DNA of 64,000 bases from Panorpa germanica (GCA_963678705.1 OY783216.1:10788001-10852000); one strand, 5' to 3'. Shown: positions 22,140 to 34,154, counted from the stretch's first letter. A program made the numbers and translations. Notes: generated by a model from the letters alone, not told the origin.

Positions 22140-22380
22140 AGTATAGTAATACAGGCACAAGCTGGCTTAAGGGATGTCTTGCGCATGCTTCGTTTAACGA
22201 AAGCGTAATTCCCTACTCATTCGCTCATTCGCTCATTCGCTCAGTGGTTCAGTCGTTCAGTTTTGCCGTTTGTCGTTACGTTGCGTTTCGTTACTATCCG
22301 TTGGCGCTAGAGGGCAGTCTGCGGGGAATCGGCAAAGCGATATTACTGTGAAAAAGTCACCCAGTGCTGTGGAAATCTAA
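22140..22380 (+). promoter_or_regulatory. CpG-dense promoter-like stretch
   Basis: About 18 CpG dinucleotides fall within roughly 200 bp, far above the AT-rich surroundings. The stretch contains a triplicated ATTCGCTC unit followed by three TCAGT motifs (CTCAGTGGTTCAGTCGTTCAGTT region near 22240), which resemble the arthropod initiator. It lies about 8 kb upstream of the Frequenin coding exon on the same strand, so it could be a promoter and untranslated first exon of that gene. No splice donor could be settled, and the assignment is inference. Confidence 0.35.
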
Positions 22381-23497
22381 ATAATTAAAACGGTTATATT
22401 TAAACGTTCTTCGTTTGTGTGCCATTTTAACAATAAATTTGGAACTTTCTTTGGAGGAACTTAATAATGTAACTACCTAATTTTTGTTTATTATTATTAT
22501 TAGTTTTAAATAGTAAGCAATATTCTTATTTAATTTTTGTTTATGGCAGCATTTTTTCTGCCTGTTTTTTAAAAAGTTGGTCAACTAAACATAGTTACGT
22601 GTATTTAAGGTTGGTTAGCATTACAAAAGATATCTGGTATGTAAATAATATTATCTAATTTACAAAGTTTTTTGACCTATTTTGCGATCATACGTTACTT
22701 AAAATAAAGTAAAAAAATTACGTAATTAGACATACTATTATTATAAATAATATACTTTCTTATTACTTTGATTTCTTATATGTAACGTTTTACTAAACCC
22801 ATTTACATATACTTAAGTTTATTTAACATAACAAAGTTTACCTTTCACATACATATTTTTTGGGTTAATATTCTGTCAAAAAAGTTATCTTTCGACATTA
22901 GTTTTATTTTCTGACGAAAATAAAGTTTTTTTTAATTCAAAATTATATAATGTAACATAATAAACTAAAATGTTTGCTTTTTAAAATGAATTGTATCTAG
23001 TGTAATTTTTCTTTCTTTTGTTCTCCGTCAAAGACGTAGTATAGGTAAATAGCATATTCAAAAATTAGCATAACCATTTGTTGATTCTGTATTGTTGATT
23101 ATGGCTGCAACCCAAAAAGGCGACAATAAAATTAATTCGAAATTATAAAACTTTAACAAAATTAAATTGGAGAAACAAGCACGAGCGGAGCCATCGTATT
23201 GTGGTGTTTCCTGAACTATTAAAAAGCAATGAAATATCTCGGCGGGTCACGAGAGGTTCGCTAGATAAATTATCTAGTCACGGTAAATAAGAAATGATGA
23301 AACTAACTAAGAATGTGTGGTATACTCACACACATCTATATTTTCTGATATAATACATATCTACGTTTATTTTTAGCTAAATATGGATTAAAACAATTTG
23401 CAAAAGTGATACGCGATTACGAATGTGTTGCGACGTCCGTTTATTATATACAGAACTGCTGAATGTTTATTGTTAGGAACTATAGAAATGTAACACG
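22381..23497. other. No gene seen
   Basis: AT-rich sequence with no recognisable repeat or coding content. Confidence 0.45.
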
Positions 23498-23499
23498 TA

Positions 23500-24135
23500 A
23501 TGGGCTTGTGTCCTATGTCTTAATTTCTATAAAAGTGTATTATATATTGGTAAAGTGGGTTACTAGAACCTCAAATGTACAATTATTTTTTAATAACTCC
23601 TTATATGTTAAGAGATATTAACAATTAAAAAAGTCATTTGGCTGTTTAATTATTAAAGGGATTCAACGTTGTACAACATTCCAAATACATGTGACATCAC
23701 AATCCTTGTGTAAGGTTACCAACCCTACAGCTCATAAAGCTCTGCTATATGTATTTATATATCAAAATATCAAATATTATTTACAGCTATTTCAAGGAAC
23801 AATAAAATTCCAATATTATGTCTGTCTTGGCAGGGTTAAATAAAATAAAAAGTTATTATTCTTTGACTTCACTTGATTATTTGACTACCAACAGCTACAG
23901 AACATTACCACAGCACTGACCTACTCAACAAATAACTGACGTTAAAATGCGTTTCACGTCATACAAATATGGCCGACCATTTCTAGCGCTAAAACTACAA
24001 TTCTAACTTTTAATTGCTATATCTCCGTCAACATTTAGATATTTAATAAAATAGACACGCCAATACACATTTATTAACATCACTTTCAATCAACAATTGA
24101 AAAATCGCCAAATAAAAAATTAAGACACAACCCAT
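23500..24135 (+). mobile_element. MITE family F, copy 1
   Basis: The ends ATGGGCTTGTGTCCTATGTC and, inverted, ATGGGTTGTGTCTTAAT enclose 636 bp and are flanked by TA on both sides. The whole body matches 50121-50743 in reverse, including CATATTTGTATGACGTGAAA-like text on the minus strand. No coding frame. Confidence 0.87.
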
Positions 24136-24624
24136 TACAGCGCTTTATTCATCTATTCAATTTTGTTGCAAAACCTACGTTAAATAAAATTATGAAATGT
24201 TGAGATCCACGGATGCAAAGTTAAAAAATATTGTACTCGTTACGCTGTGTACCTTAAAAATGTCAAATTGTCATCGTTTTGAAACCATTTTTTAAGTTAT
24301 TGATTCAGTATTTTAATGATTATGTTTAGTTAATACAACCCACAGTAAGTTAACATTTTTACAAAATATTTAAATATATAATCACACACAGCTTAATTAA
24401 TTTATGCTTGACACCACACTGCTGTGTCTTTAGGTTTGATCGCCGGCACAAGTGTTTAATTTTCTAAGTTTGGATATTATCAAAATTAATTAGATTATGT
24501 GTTTGTAAAATCATAAAACTTATGAAGCAGCGATGTAGTTCACATATATAAGGCTACGACACAATAAATGCTGACAACCCTCTAAACATTAAACAAGAAT
24601 ATTACCTTATGTATATTTAAGACA
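24136..24624. other. No gene seen
   Basis: AT-rich and featureless by eye. Confidence 0.45.
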
Positions 24625-25000
24625 ATGTCTCCAGTTTTATTAAGAATTGTAAATTTTAAATAAACTCATATGTTGCATTTGGAATTTAAAGTTTATTTTG
24701 GTATTTTACATACATATTTTAATAATTACATTGCTTAGCTTAAATCTTACCTGAAATTTAAAGTTTATAATTTACCATAAATTGTTAATTCCTTTTTATT
24801 TAATTTTATTATAGCCTCACAATATGCACTTAAGTAATTAACTAACTAAAAACGTGAGTTCTGTCGACTCCAAATATCAACTGTGTTGGCCGTTATTCCT
24901 AGATCTATTACGTTCATGAGTATTTGTTTTCACTGAACGGTCACTGTTTTACCGACAGACGAGCTTTGGACCAGCTAAAGAAATATAATTTTTTTATATA
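24625..25000 (-). repeat. Repeat family A, copy 3 (possible solo LTR)
   Basis: Closely matches copy 4 at 45755-46137 in the same orientation. Similarity of these two continues past AAATTTACA into about 20 more bases (TCCTAATAAAACTGGAGA-like). The family may therefore be longer than a simple TG...CA unit. Confidence 0.65.
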
Positions 25001-26239
25001 TATTTTATTCAAACAAAACGTAGTATTAACCTTTGCGTACTAACGTACTTAAGACAGGTCATTAATGGTGATGTGACGTCTCACAGACGGTGAGTATGAT
25101 AAGTACTAATAATTAATAGTTGATAAATAATTAATTAATTATTAATAAGTTATAATACTATCTAAGATCAAAAGAAATAAAAAACAAAATAATATTTATG
25201 CAAAATTAACTTGGCACAAATTAATTAAATTTATTTGACACTTTTTGGCGGCTTTTTGTGCAAATTATTTGAAATGACGAAATAAGGTTATAATATATCT
25301 ACACGGTGTCTGTAACGTCACTATTTAAAGATTAATAATTCTTACCTTCTTAAAGTTTTATAATTATTGAAATGGTCTTTCTAAGAAATTTTACTACTTC
25401 GAAAAAATGGGTTACAAAACGTTGTATATTAGCTAACATTGTTTAAGTAACACGTAACGTTTCTTTGTATTTGGATAAAAGTTAAGTACACGTAACCATA
25501 TTTAGTACGAACATTGTACGAACGTAAATAGATCGACATTAAATAAATTAATAATGGTAATAAAGAAATTTGAAATATAAATTGTTTTTGTGTTTTAATT
25601 ACAACAAAGAATTAGTAAATTCCCTGCGAGCAAACAACACAAAGCCCTGGGCTCTGAAACCCTGTACCCTGCACCCTGCAGCCCTAATGATAATATAATG
25701 ATACAGCGCAACATACAACACGAGTTTTATGAAGTCTAATAATTGACACATAAACAGATAACTTTGAAATATTCATATTTACAAAATAAATGACTTCATT
25801 TCCGTTAGCGACTGTCGACTGTCGCTATTAGACAAGCTTGGAGCCATTTTAGCGTAATGTGCACGAGAACTTGACTACAGGGGTACCAGTGGGGGTTGGA
25901 GTGGTACCAACCCCAGAGTTTGATTTATTAACATTGTTTTTATAATATCTGAACGGTTGAATTTATAGGCGCAGATATAATTTACAATGTAATTATATAA
26001 ATTTGTTTTTTTCAGACTTTTAATTTATTTTATTAATTGCATTATTAGTGAATTATAAATTTATTATTATATAGCTTCAATATTATCGCCAGATAATATC
26101 TTGTCTCTAGTGTGCGCTATAACTTAAGGTAGTGGTTTATTGTTTTGAAAATGTTCCAAACCTCAAAAATCGTCAAACTTTGAGATAAGTTTAACCAAAA
26201 TTGAAATCATTTCCATGTGGTGCAATGAGAGTGATTGAG
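25001..26239. other. No gene seen; small palindrome and CCCTG repeat
   Basis: A short CCCTGCA/CCCTGTA tandem lies at about 25644-25685. At 25880-25918 a G-rich near-palindrome contains two GGTACC sites. Otherwise AT-rich and featureless. Confidence 0.45.
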
Positions 26240-26971
26240 AGAGTGAAATATTTATATGTTTGTTTGTTGCTGAAATTCGTATGGTAGAATGAAAACGGCT
26301 CTGTCAATGTTTTTGAAAGTTTGCTATTTCGTAGAAAAAAAATTCTAAGACTTCAGGCGTCCCCGAATTTTCCCCTGAATTTCCTGGAAATCCGTAATTT
26401 TGGAAAAACTAAAAAAATTTTTTTTACTTTTTGTTCTATAACTTTTAATTCGTAAAAAATAGAAAGTTGAAATTTGGTATGTGTATTACGGTGTTCAATT
26501 CTAACATTTTTTTAAATTTTGAAAATGAAAAATTGGAAATGGGGGCATTGAGGAAATTAGAGAGCCCGGTAAGAAACTTTGGAGAAAACTCAAATTTTGG
26601 ATTACTTAACAATAAAACATGTTATTACAAAAAAAAAATTCAAAATTCAGAAATTTTATTTGGGGGCACGGGAGCAGTTTTTGCTAAGAGCAAAAATTAT
26701 GCTAGAAAGTTGAAATTTTGTATATAGGCTTTGGTAAATTATTTACGAATCGAAAAAAAAATCCCAAATTTTGAAAAAAAGTTTGTCAACTAAGGCATAA
26801 ATTGAAAATATTTTTTATTTTGATAAATTGAAAAATTATTTTATTATTGTGCGAATTTATTATGTCAATTTAAAAATAGAATTAAATATGAAATGTAATT
26901 ACGAATTATTTTATTGGATTCAAATCATACACGCCAAAAAGACGTCGCATTGCGCCGGGGGTAAACTCTAG
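26240..26971 (+). mobile_element. Helitron-like repeat, family C copy 2
   Basis: The 3' end shows CGTCGCATTGCGCCG (hairpin with one mismatch), then GGGGTAAACTCTAG followed by T. The body matches copies at 18436, 28490, 36607 and 54243. The open frame at 26467-26727 arises in this repeat body and has no counterpart function. Confidence 0.72.
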
Positions 26972-27896
26972 TAGATTTATATTTCTTGCGTTGTGTATGT
27001 TACGAAAATGATTGACCGTTTAGTTAATTAAGTACGGCATTATAAAGTAGAATATTTTATTATAAATAAACATCGTCTTGTTGAAAATTGATTGTATGTA
27101 CAGACATCAACAAAAGTTTTTGCTTACTTTGCTATAAGTATTTTTACTAGTACTACTCATATGTTACATACCTTATGGATTTAATTGCAGTACGATAACG
27201 TTCTTCAGTTTACTTATGTCTGTTAGTGAGAATATCCTCCCTCTCATCTTCTGCTCTGTTCCAGAAATCCACTAACCTTTACCAAAATTAACACAGAATA
27301 AATTAAATATTTAAAAAATTGAGTCAGTATTTTAATTTAGATAAAACTCTTTTTAATTAACGATTCGACGAGTCCTTTGCTTTACTTTATTCCTGAATGA
27401 TATCCTATTAACGAAAAAGAAAGGAGTTAAAGAGATATTTAGTAAAAACAGTTTATTTTTTAGATATTTAGTAATTTTTTAAAAAAATGTTGAACCATTT
27501 AAAAGTTTTAAATGTTAACTTTTTAATTTAATTAAATATAACGTTTTGGAGAGGGTATTAAATCAACCCTCCACTCTCTGACCACGGGTTGTTGGATGGG
27601 GGTAGCGGGTAGGGGGTTGTTCAGCGTTCAATGTTCGGTGTTATTTACCAATATTACTTCCTCTATTCATGTCCACGTCACTGTCAATCAAACGGGTTTA
27701 TTAATATGTAATCAATAACATTAGATATTCATTTATATATTACTCGATGTAACAAAACATTTATCAGAAAATGTTCAATGGTTATATAAGATTCAATGGG
27801 TCATTTACGTAATGTGGTTTAATTTTCATGATGAAATAACACGAGTTATTGAGAGTATAACCCAAATAAATTGCTTAATTTGAAGTTTTTGTAATG
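26972..27896. other. No gene seen
   Basis: AT-rich, with a G-rich patch near 27590-27625. Confidence 0.45.
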
Positions 27897-28045
27897 AGAG
27901 TGTGTATGATTTGAATCCAATAAAATAATTCGAAATTTCATTTAAAATTTTCAAGGAAATTCAAAGAAAAATCCTCGATTTTTGAGTTGCCCTACAAATT
28001 TCGAACCAAACATATAAAAAAATAAACATATAAACATACAGTGGG
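27897..28045 (-). repeat. Helitron-like family C, deletion fragment
   Basis: The two ends of a family C unit are joined with most of the body missing: GTGTGTATGATTTGAATCCA and CAAACATATAAA-type text lie only about 130 bp apart. Confidence 0.6.
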
Positions 28046-28489
28046 AACATTATGACTTAAGATGAATGTGTTTGTTATATAAATAGCTTAATTAAGTTTT
28101 ATATAAACTTTCAACTCGTTGTTTGTTACCAGTTGTTTTTCCGATTATGTAAGAAAAGGTTTATCTATTTTCATAATAAGAAGCCTTAAGATTAAGACAT
28201 TATTTAATAAAACTATTAAACAACTAATCTATAAAATGTTCTAACTGCGACTTTACTTCGGCTATCACTTTGTAACAATCTTTTCTCAAAAAGATTTACT
28301 TTTATCGCCCTCACATCAGCGTATAATAGCTCTGACCCCATTGGCTGAAGTCTTACTATTGTTGAAAACAAAACGTTTGACTCTTAAATTCGAAGGAATC
28401 TTTCTAATCCACGTAATAGAATAAATGTTTGAGCAAAACTTACAACACCATTAAGATTATTTTGCAATATCCTATAATATAATGTTGCA
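28046..28489. other. No gene seen
   Basis: Nothing recognisable. Confidence 0.4.
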
Positions 28490-29169
28490 AGTGTATGTTT
28501 ATTTCTTTATATGTTTACGTGATTCGTATGGTGGCTCGAAAACGGCTTAGCGAATTTACTTGAAAATTGTCTATTTCGTAAAGAAAAAACATCTAAAACT
28601 TTTGACGTCCTCAGATTTTTTCTTGAATTTCCTAGAAACCCGCAAATTTGGAAAAACTAATCTATTTTTTTTTACTTTTTGCTCTATAACTTTTAAAGAT
28701 AGAAAGTTGAAATTTTGAATATTTATTACGGTGTTCAATGCTAACTTTTTTGAAAATTAGAAATTGAAAAAGAGAGCGTTATGTAAATTAGGCGGCCCGG
28801 TATGAATCTTAGGAGAAAGCTCAAATTTTGGATTGCGTAATAATTAAATATGTTGATAAGAAAACAGATATTAAAAACTCTAAAAAATTATTTTGGGGAA
28901 ATTTATTTTGCCGAATAATGGTGCTGGAAAATTGAACTTGAAATAAAATTGCCCAAATTTTGAAAAAAATTTGGTCAAATAACGAATAAATTGAAAATAT
29001 TTTATATTTTGTTGAAAAAAATATATTTTTTTAGTCAGTTCTATGAATAATTATTTTATTAATGAACGAGTTAAATATTTCAATTTGAAAACGGAATTAA
29101 AATTAGAAATAAATTTATGAATTGTTTTACACCAACAAGACGTAGCTTTGCGACGGGGATAAACTCTAG
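28490..29169 (+). mobile_element. Helitron-like repeat, family C copy 3
   Basis: Starts near TTTATATGTTTACGTGATTC and ends with CGTAGCTTTGCGACGGGG, a short linker and CTCTAG followed by T at 29170. The hairpin stem has a single mismatch. No coding capacity. Confidence 0.74.
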
Positions 29170-29521
29170 TAGAAATTATATTATCTTATCAATATGACAT
29201 TTTGATTTTAATTATGATTTAATATTATTATATCATTATCGCTAAATTACCACTGAATGGTATTACAAGATACGAAAGCTTAAGGCCATGCAAGTTAAAG
29301 ACCTGGAATGGTACAACGCTGACAAGGCTGACAAGGCTTAGGGAACCGATAAAACAAGGGCTTCAAAATCTTTAATATTAATCGCCTTTTATATTTGAAA
29401 TTAAAATTAATTATTCTTTTAATTTTATACATTTCTTTTTGTTATCGTTTTCAATTAAGATCATTTTGTAATAATATGGCTTGGTAAGACAATTAAATTA
29501 TTGAATATCTGTTATTGGCAT
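29170..29521. other. No gene seen
   Basis: A short ACAAGGCTG tandem lies near 29322-29340. No gene. Confidence 0.4.
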
Positions 29522-29529
29522 GATAGAAA

Positions 29530-29710
29530 CAGGGCCGGATTTATAGTTGTGTAGGCTCTGGGACAACGAAGGAGCGGAGGCCCCTAATTATTTACCGAAT
29601 AAAAGGAATATTTTTTTTCCGTCAAGTCTTTCAAAAATTTAGTGCTTTGATCTCAATTGTGGAGGCCCCAAAGCAGAAGCCCCGCCTGCCCTCCCTCAAA
29701 TCCGGGCCTG
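29530..29710. mobile_element. hAT-type MITE, family J copy 2
   Basis: The ends CAGGGCCGGATTTATAG and, inverted, CAGGCCCGGATTTGAGG bound 181 bp. The 8-bp duplication GATAGAAA is perfect (29522-29529 and 29711-29718). It is the best preserved of the three family J copies. Confidence 0.93.
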
Positions 29711-29718
29711 GATAGAAA

Positions 29719-30234
29719 TATTGCTTTCCCAGCATAAAATTCATACACAATAATTTATTATAGAATTTAAAGTCAAAAAAAAAAAATTGCCAGTATACGT
29801 TTACTACCAAGACCACTCATACTATTCTTTTTCTAAAAAAACCAATAGTTTTTATCCAATAGAAGTTTAATTGTATTTATACTCAGGGCAAGACAAAGTT
29901 TTTCTTATCGCCTCAGGGCGAATTAATTTATATCCAACCGCTCGCTTTTGCTCGAAATCGATTTTAGTCGAAATTGAAACGATTCTAAAGTTAATATTTC
30001 TTGATTTGTGTTGAAGTAAAATGTTACATGTATTTAAGATAATATCCATGTTTTTTGTCTACATCTTATTACAACAACCACCTTTAAAACTTGAGATTGC
30101 CCTCCGGGAAACGCTAATCCGAATTTACATAAAACTTATTCATACCATGAAAAATGTTAATCAGTTTCCTCTTCCTTTATACAAGGAAATTTCTAACTTT
30201 AACTTTGTCAATACAAAATGGAGGCTATTTACAT
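29719..30234. other. No gene seen
   Basis: Overlapping frames on both strands at 29867-30257 look random. Presumably upstream intron or flank of the Frequenin gene. Confidence 0.4.
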
Positions 30235-30290
30235 TTTATTGTTTCAGACACGTCTAAACAACTTGACTATAAATTTATTTTCTTTTTCAG
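30235..30290 (+). promoter_or_regulatory. Candidate 3' splice sites before the Frequenin 5' UTR
   Basis: Two pyrimidine-rich acceptors end in CAG: TTTATTGTTTCAG at 30246 and TTATTTTCTTTTTCAG at 30290. The second has the stronger tract. Either would start the exon that carries the initiator ATG, implying at least one noncoding exon further upstream. Confidence 0.55.
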
Positions 30291-30558
30291 ATGCTGGTAA
30301 ACCAGAGTAATTAAAAATAATCTAATTACAAAATTTAATTGAAGAAAACGGAAAGGATTTTGTTAATATTTACAGTAAACGTTTTAAGTAATTTGTGAGA
30401 AAGATAATTAACAATTTTATGAACTATTATTCGGTTTAAGTGAAAAAGTGATCTTTATTTTAAGTGGAAATTGACTTACTGCAAACAAATAGTGTTCAGT
30501 CAATACTTGAATCGTCTTCAGAGTAACAGCAGTAGCATAATTGCTCAAGAATAAGAAA
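30291..30558 (+). other. 5' UTR part of Frequenin exon
   Basis: Runs from the second candidate acceptor to the initiator ATG. It opens with a seven-codon upstream frame (MLVNQSN). An in-frame TAA at 30538-30540 excludes an earlier start for the main protein. The 5' limit depends on which acceptor is used. Confidence 0.55.
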
Positions 30559-30622
30559 ATGGGCAAAAAGAATTCCAAACTAAAGCAAGACACGATAGAC
30601 AGGCTGACGACTGATACCTACT
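30559..30622 (+). CDS. Frq: Frequenin / NCS-1, first coding exon (partial)
   Basis: Frequenin (neuronal calcium sensor 1) is a small EF-hand calcium sensor at membranes of nerve terminals, where it modulates transmitter release, channels and phosphatidylinositol 4-kinase. This exon encodes its first 21 residues, MGKKNSKLKQ...RLTTDTY, plus the first base of codon 22. Fly Frequenin starts MGKKSSKLKQDTIDRLTTDT, so there is one difference: Asn5 as in vertebrate NCS-1 (MGKSNSKLK) instead of Ser5. Gly2 followed by Ser6-Lys7 forms an N-myristoylation signal. The start has A at -3 and an upstream in-frame stop. The exon ends at T|GTAAGT, phase 1; the next codon would begin with T, matching the Phe that follows in the family. 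The EF hands lie in later exons not found here. I am highly confident despite the short length. Confidence 0.95.
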
Positions 30623-30628
30623 GTAAGT

Positions 30629-31440
30629 AATCTAATTGTTACTTGGTAGTCTTAGTAAATCTTAAGTTAAGGTAGCCTCCCTAAAATAAATTAACCTCCT
30701 CTAATGTGACAGTAAAATAAAAGCAGTCATTTAATAATTTAAATAACAGATAGTTCCTTCAGCGCGCATTTGTTGTAATAGAATTGTCCATGTCTCTGTT
30801 ATTACTTCCTCCCCAAAAAAGCACTCACAGAATCGCAGATATACAACCATTCTCTTATCCCAGTGGGGTAATTCACAACCGACCCTACTCCCACTACCCC
30901 TCCTATTTCTGCAGGATGTGTCTGTAAGTTCCTGCAGGCTTTTTGACCTGCTTTGTACGCATCCTATGTTACACAATAACAGCGTCCTATTTGCGGTCCT
31001 GCTGATGTTTAGGCCTAGTGCAGATCCTCGTAGGGGTCCCTATATACCCCTTCCGTATCACAGTTTCTATTGTTTCCATTTTGGAAAGTTTTACCCCACA
31101 CACAACACGACACAACGCACTAATTTATGGGATAACATTACGCTAACGCCATCTATTAAATCGGGTTGGAAGCTGAGATCAGAAGTTTCGTTTATTTGGA
31201 ATACAATTGTCTTAATTATGTGGTACAGATGTGCCGAGAATAAATTATTAGCTCCTATTGATTGTCTCCAATGTCTTATTTTCTTTATTGTATGTTATTT
31301 TCTTACCTTGATAAATCATGGCATTACTTGGTACTTATTTATGTTATATAGAATTTTATATTTAATTCAGTTATCAGTTAATATATTACGTCATCGCAAG
31401 GTCTCCACGAAACTTAAGGTAAGGTCAAAACGATAAAAAA
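30629..31440. other. No second gene recognised
   Basis: The early intron is less AT-rich (30830-31110) and holds an unusually long open frame, 172 codons at 30918-31436 (plus). It overlaps an 81-codon frame on the other strand. Neither shows a recognisable domain. The long frame is rich in aromatic and Leu/Ile residues in its second half. Confidence 0.4.
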
Positions 31441-32087
31441 AAGAATATTTTTGATAATGTTTTTTGACGACACAATTAATATACAATTATTTTTATAATT
31501 ACTACATGATAAAATAACATTTGAAGAAAACTTTGTGAAATTTTCATAAATAAATATCAAGAAATGAGGCGTTGACAGCGAATCTCCGCAGATGTCACAA
31601 AAAAATTTAATATTGCGGTGCCAGTCATAAATCATCACTGGATTTTCTGAAATCGTAAATCCAAAATGATTTCATTAGGTGAATTAGATTCTGCTGGTAA
31701 CGCTGTCGTTTTTTTTCTATTTTTATTGATTTTTCAGTATTTTACAGCACTTAAAAGTCAAAATACCGATTTTTCATGAAAAAAATTCGAAACATTGTTG
31801 TTTTAAAATACGTTAAAATTAAAAAAAAAATCAACAGCGCTACCTCGGCATTTATGTAAAGAAAGAGTGTGCAAAGAGATAAGATTTTGAGATAGAGATG
31901 GAATCGACACTGAAAAAGCTAAGTGTGAGAAAACGCGTTTAAGAGTTTCAAAGTAAAACGAAACCATACCATAGAGGTGAAAACTTAAAATTCTATATCT
32001 CCGACAGTTTTACTCCAATCGACTTCAAATTTTTACACAATAAAGTTAATATACATTAATGTACATAATATAAATAAATAAAAGAAA
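31441..32087 (-). repeat. Repeat family D, copy 2
   Basis: Matches copy 1 (20913-21556) in reverse over its full length. The frame MMIYDWHRN ... SSKNIIKNI at 31454-31638 aligns codon by codon with the copy 1 frame apart from a 6-bp length difference, so the reading frame is kept. Confidence 0.72.
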
Positions 32088-32206
32088 AGTTAGTACCTTA
32101 CAACGCCGCAGTTGACATGTTGACAAAAACAGCTATTACAATATGTGTTGTATTTTCGTTTATACTGAAGTAATCAAAGAACATAATCAAAAAAAACGAA
32201 GAGATG

Positions 32207-32532
32207 TAGGGATGGCGATCTGAGATCGATTAATCGAATCGATTTTTTGAGTTGATTTTTTTTTATTAATCAAAAATCACTCTTCACATATTATTTAATT
32301 ATAAGAAAGACTTGTGAATTTTTTTTACAAATTTAAAAAAAATAAAATCGATAAAAGATCGTTTTTTTTTTGGGTTAGTGTCTTTTTTTATATAAAAACT
32401 CAAAAAGAATCGAAAAATTTATTTTTAAGAAGTCGCATTTGTACACTTCGATTTTTTTCTAAATCAATTATTTAGATTTCGATTCATATCGATTAAAAAA
32501 TCGATCTTTTTTAAAAAGAATCGCCATCCCTT
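32207..32532 (+). mobile_element. ATCGAT-rich MITE family B, copy 3 (most complete)
   Basis: Starts TAGGGATGGCGAT and ends ATCGCCATCCCT, with paired AATCGATT-rich subterminal arms, 326 bp in all. This is the reference copy for the family. No target duplication is evident. Confidence 0.75.
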
Positions 32533-33252
32533 GCTACGTGTTCTATGGTTTACATAGCCGTTTTGGTTTATTATGGGACAGAGGGTGTACACCACTAAAA
32601 AGAAGCACTCATCGTACGTGGATAGTAACAGCAAACGCGCGGCAGTACAATGCTCCTACTAGCATAGCTGGAACATTACTAAGTCACAAAGCGAATCGTA
32701 AAGGTTCACCAGCGGTAATCAACAACAGCGGTTACTTTCTGAAGAGCCCTCGTAGCACGTAAACTTTAAGCTACTGATCAGTTCTTTTACAAAGAGAACT
32801 ACACAAAGTTAGAACCACACTTTAATGATTGTTAAACATTCTGAAATATATTTCAAGTATTCTTATTGTTAAATCCGGCTCTGGAAATAGTGTATTATTT
32901 ATTTATGGGTCGTAACCTTTCTAACTGGGTTAGATCCACGTAAGATGAAGCATGGATGCTATTGTTCATATTATTTGTAGTCAAATTGCTCTGGTTTTAC
33001 CTGCGAACGGGTTTAAACAATGAGAAACTCAGTACGTGCATAAATTATCCGTTATAACACCCGAAGTACACTCATAACAGCACAAAAAAGGAAATTTGAT
33101 AGCAACTTTGATATACATACACATACATACAAAAAATATATAATATAAACATTTTAATAGGTTAGTAATGACAAACAAAGTAAAGATTTATTCCACCGTC
33201 TAAACGTCTAAACACAGTGAGATGGACTTTCAGCGCATAGCGTAGTTTTTTA
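32533..33252. other. No gene seen
   Basis: A 74-codon open frame at 32538-32762 has no recognisable motif. The rest is AT-rich. Confidence 0.4.
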
Positions 33253-33505
33253 ACATGTGTTACTAATTCCCTTCTTTCGAGATCAAATATTATGGCATTT
33301 TATTAGTAAATATTTTTTCTGTATATGATATCAGAATATAGTATACTTTACTAGATATTTGTGGTGTGTATTACTATATATGATATACTGAAAACGCATA
33401 TGTGTTATTTTATTTGGTGTACCGCCTTCTACAGTAAATGTATCCCCTCTTCTAATAAAATGTCATAATATTTGATCTCTAAAGAAAGGAATTAGTGACA
33501 TATGT
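33253..33505. mobile_element. Foldback MITE with 50-bp arms
   Basis: The left arm ACATGTGTTACTAATTCCC... and the right arm, inverted, ACATATGTCACTAATTCC... pair over about 50 bp, with about 8 mismatches or small indels, through the shared AGATCAAATATTATG core. The loop is about 150 bp. No coding frame. Confidence 0.75.
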
Positions 33506-33519
33506 AACAAGACGAAGCG

Positions 33520-34154
33520 GAGCGGTGAAGATCTTCACAATAAACAAATAGAAACTCAATTTTTATGGATTCCCTCCCACGCTGATATCACACGAAACGG
33601 ACAAGTTGATAATTATGATAAAGAAGCAATTCATTCAAGGCGCATTCTAGAAGAAACAGCAATAACATGTTCAAACTTAAAGAACAAAATCAAAAATTTA
33701 GTAAATTGTTCATGGCAAGAAGAATGGAAAGAAGATAGTTGTAATAAATTAAGGGAAGTGAAGCCATCAATTTGCAAACAAGAGTTACCGGTCGGACTAA
33801 ATAGAAGGCTGCAATTAGTCATATGTAGACTCATGATAGGTCATACAAATCTCCAACCAATATGTGATAGTAATAGTTCACTTCCGGTACAGCGTATTAT
33901 GTTTCGATGCCAAGGTACTCGTTGCACAGACAAGGTGCCTGAGGAATATAGGCAGATATTTGAAAACAAGGAAAGTCTAAAAAACCTTATTGGCTTTATC
34001 ATTAAAACTAATGTAATCTCTTTATTTTAAGTACCTATACTCGTGTCTATTCTCTACTGTCTACTCGTGTTGTAAATTATATTGGTTTTATTATATTCTT
34101 TCAAGTGCTAATACCTTTTTTAATGTTGATGAACACAAATAAATATTTTTAAAA
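33520..34154 (+). mobile_element. LINE with RNase H, 3' end, copy 1
   Basis: A 5'-truncated non-LTR retrotransposon. The frame reads FLWIPSHADITRNGQVDN, the distal RNase H motif (WIPSHxGIxGNxxVD), then a W-rich linker, LRREVKP-like text and a C-terminal region matching the Cys/His motif of copy 2. It ends KTNVISLF and stop at 34030. The region between 33840 and 33930 is shortened compared with copy 2 (the first Cys motif is partly lost). A short 3' UTR ends in CACAAATAAATATTTTTAAA. RNase H in the ORF2 tail suits the I/R1-like LINE group. Confidence 0.88.

Noticed and set aside
30918-31436. 172-codon open frame in the early Frequenin intron
   Set aside because: No recognisable domain or signal peptide; it overlaps a frame on the other strand and becomes a low-complexity hydrophobic string. 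Without transcript support I do not call it a gene.
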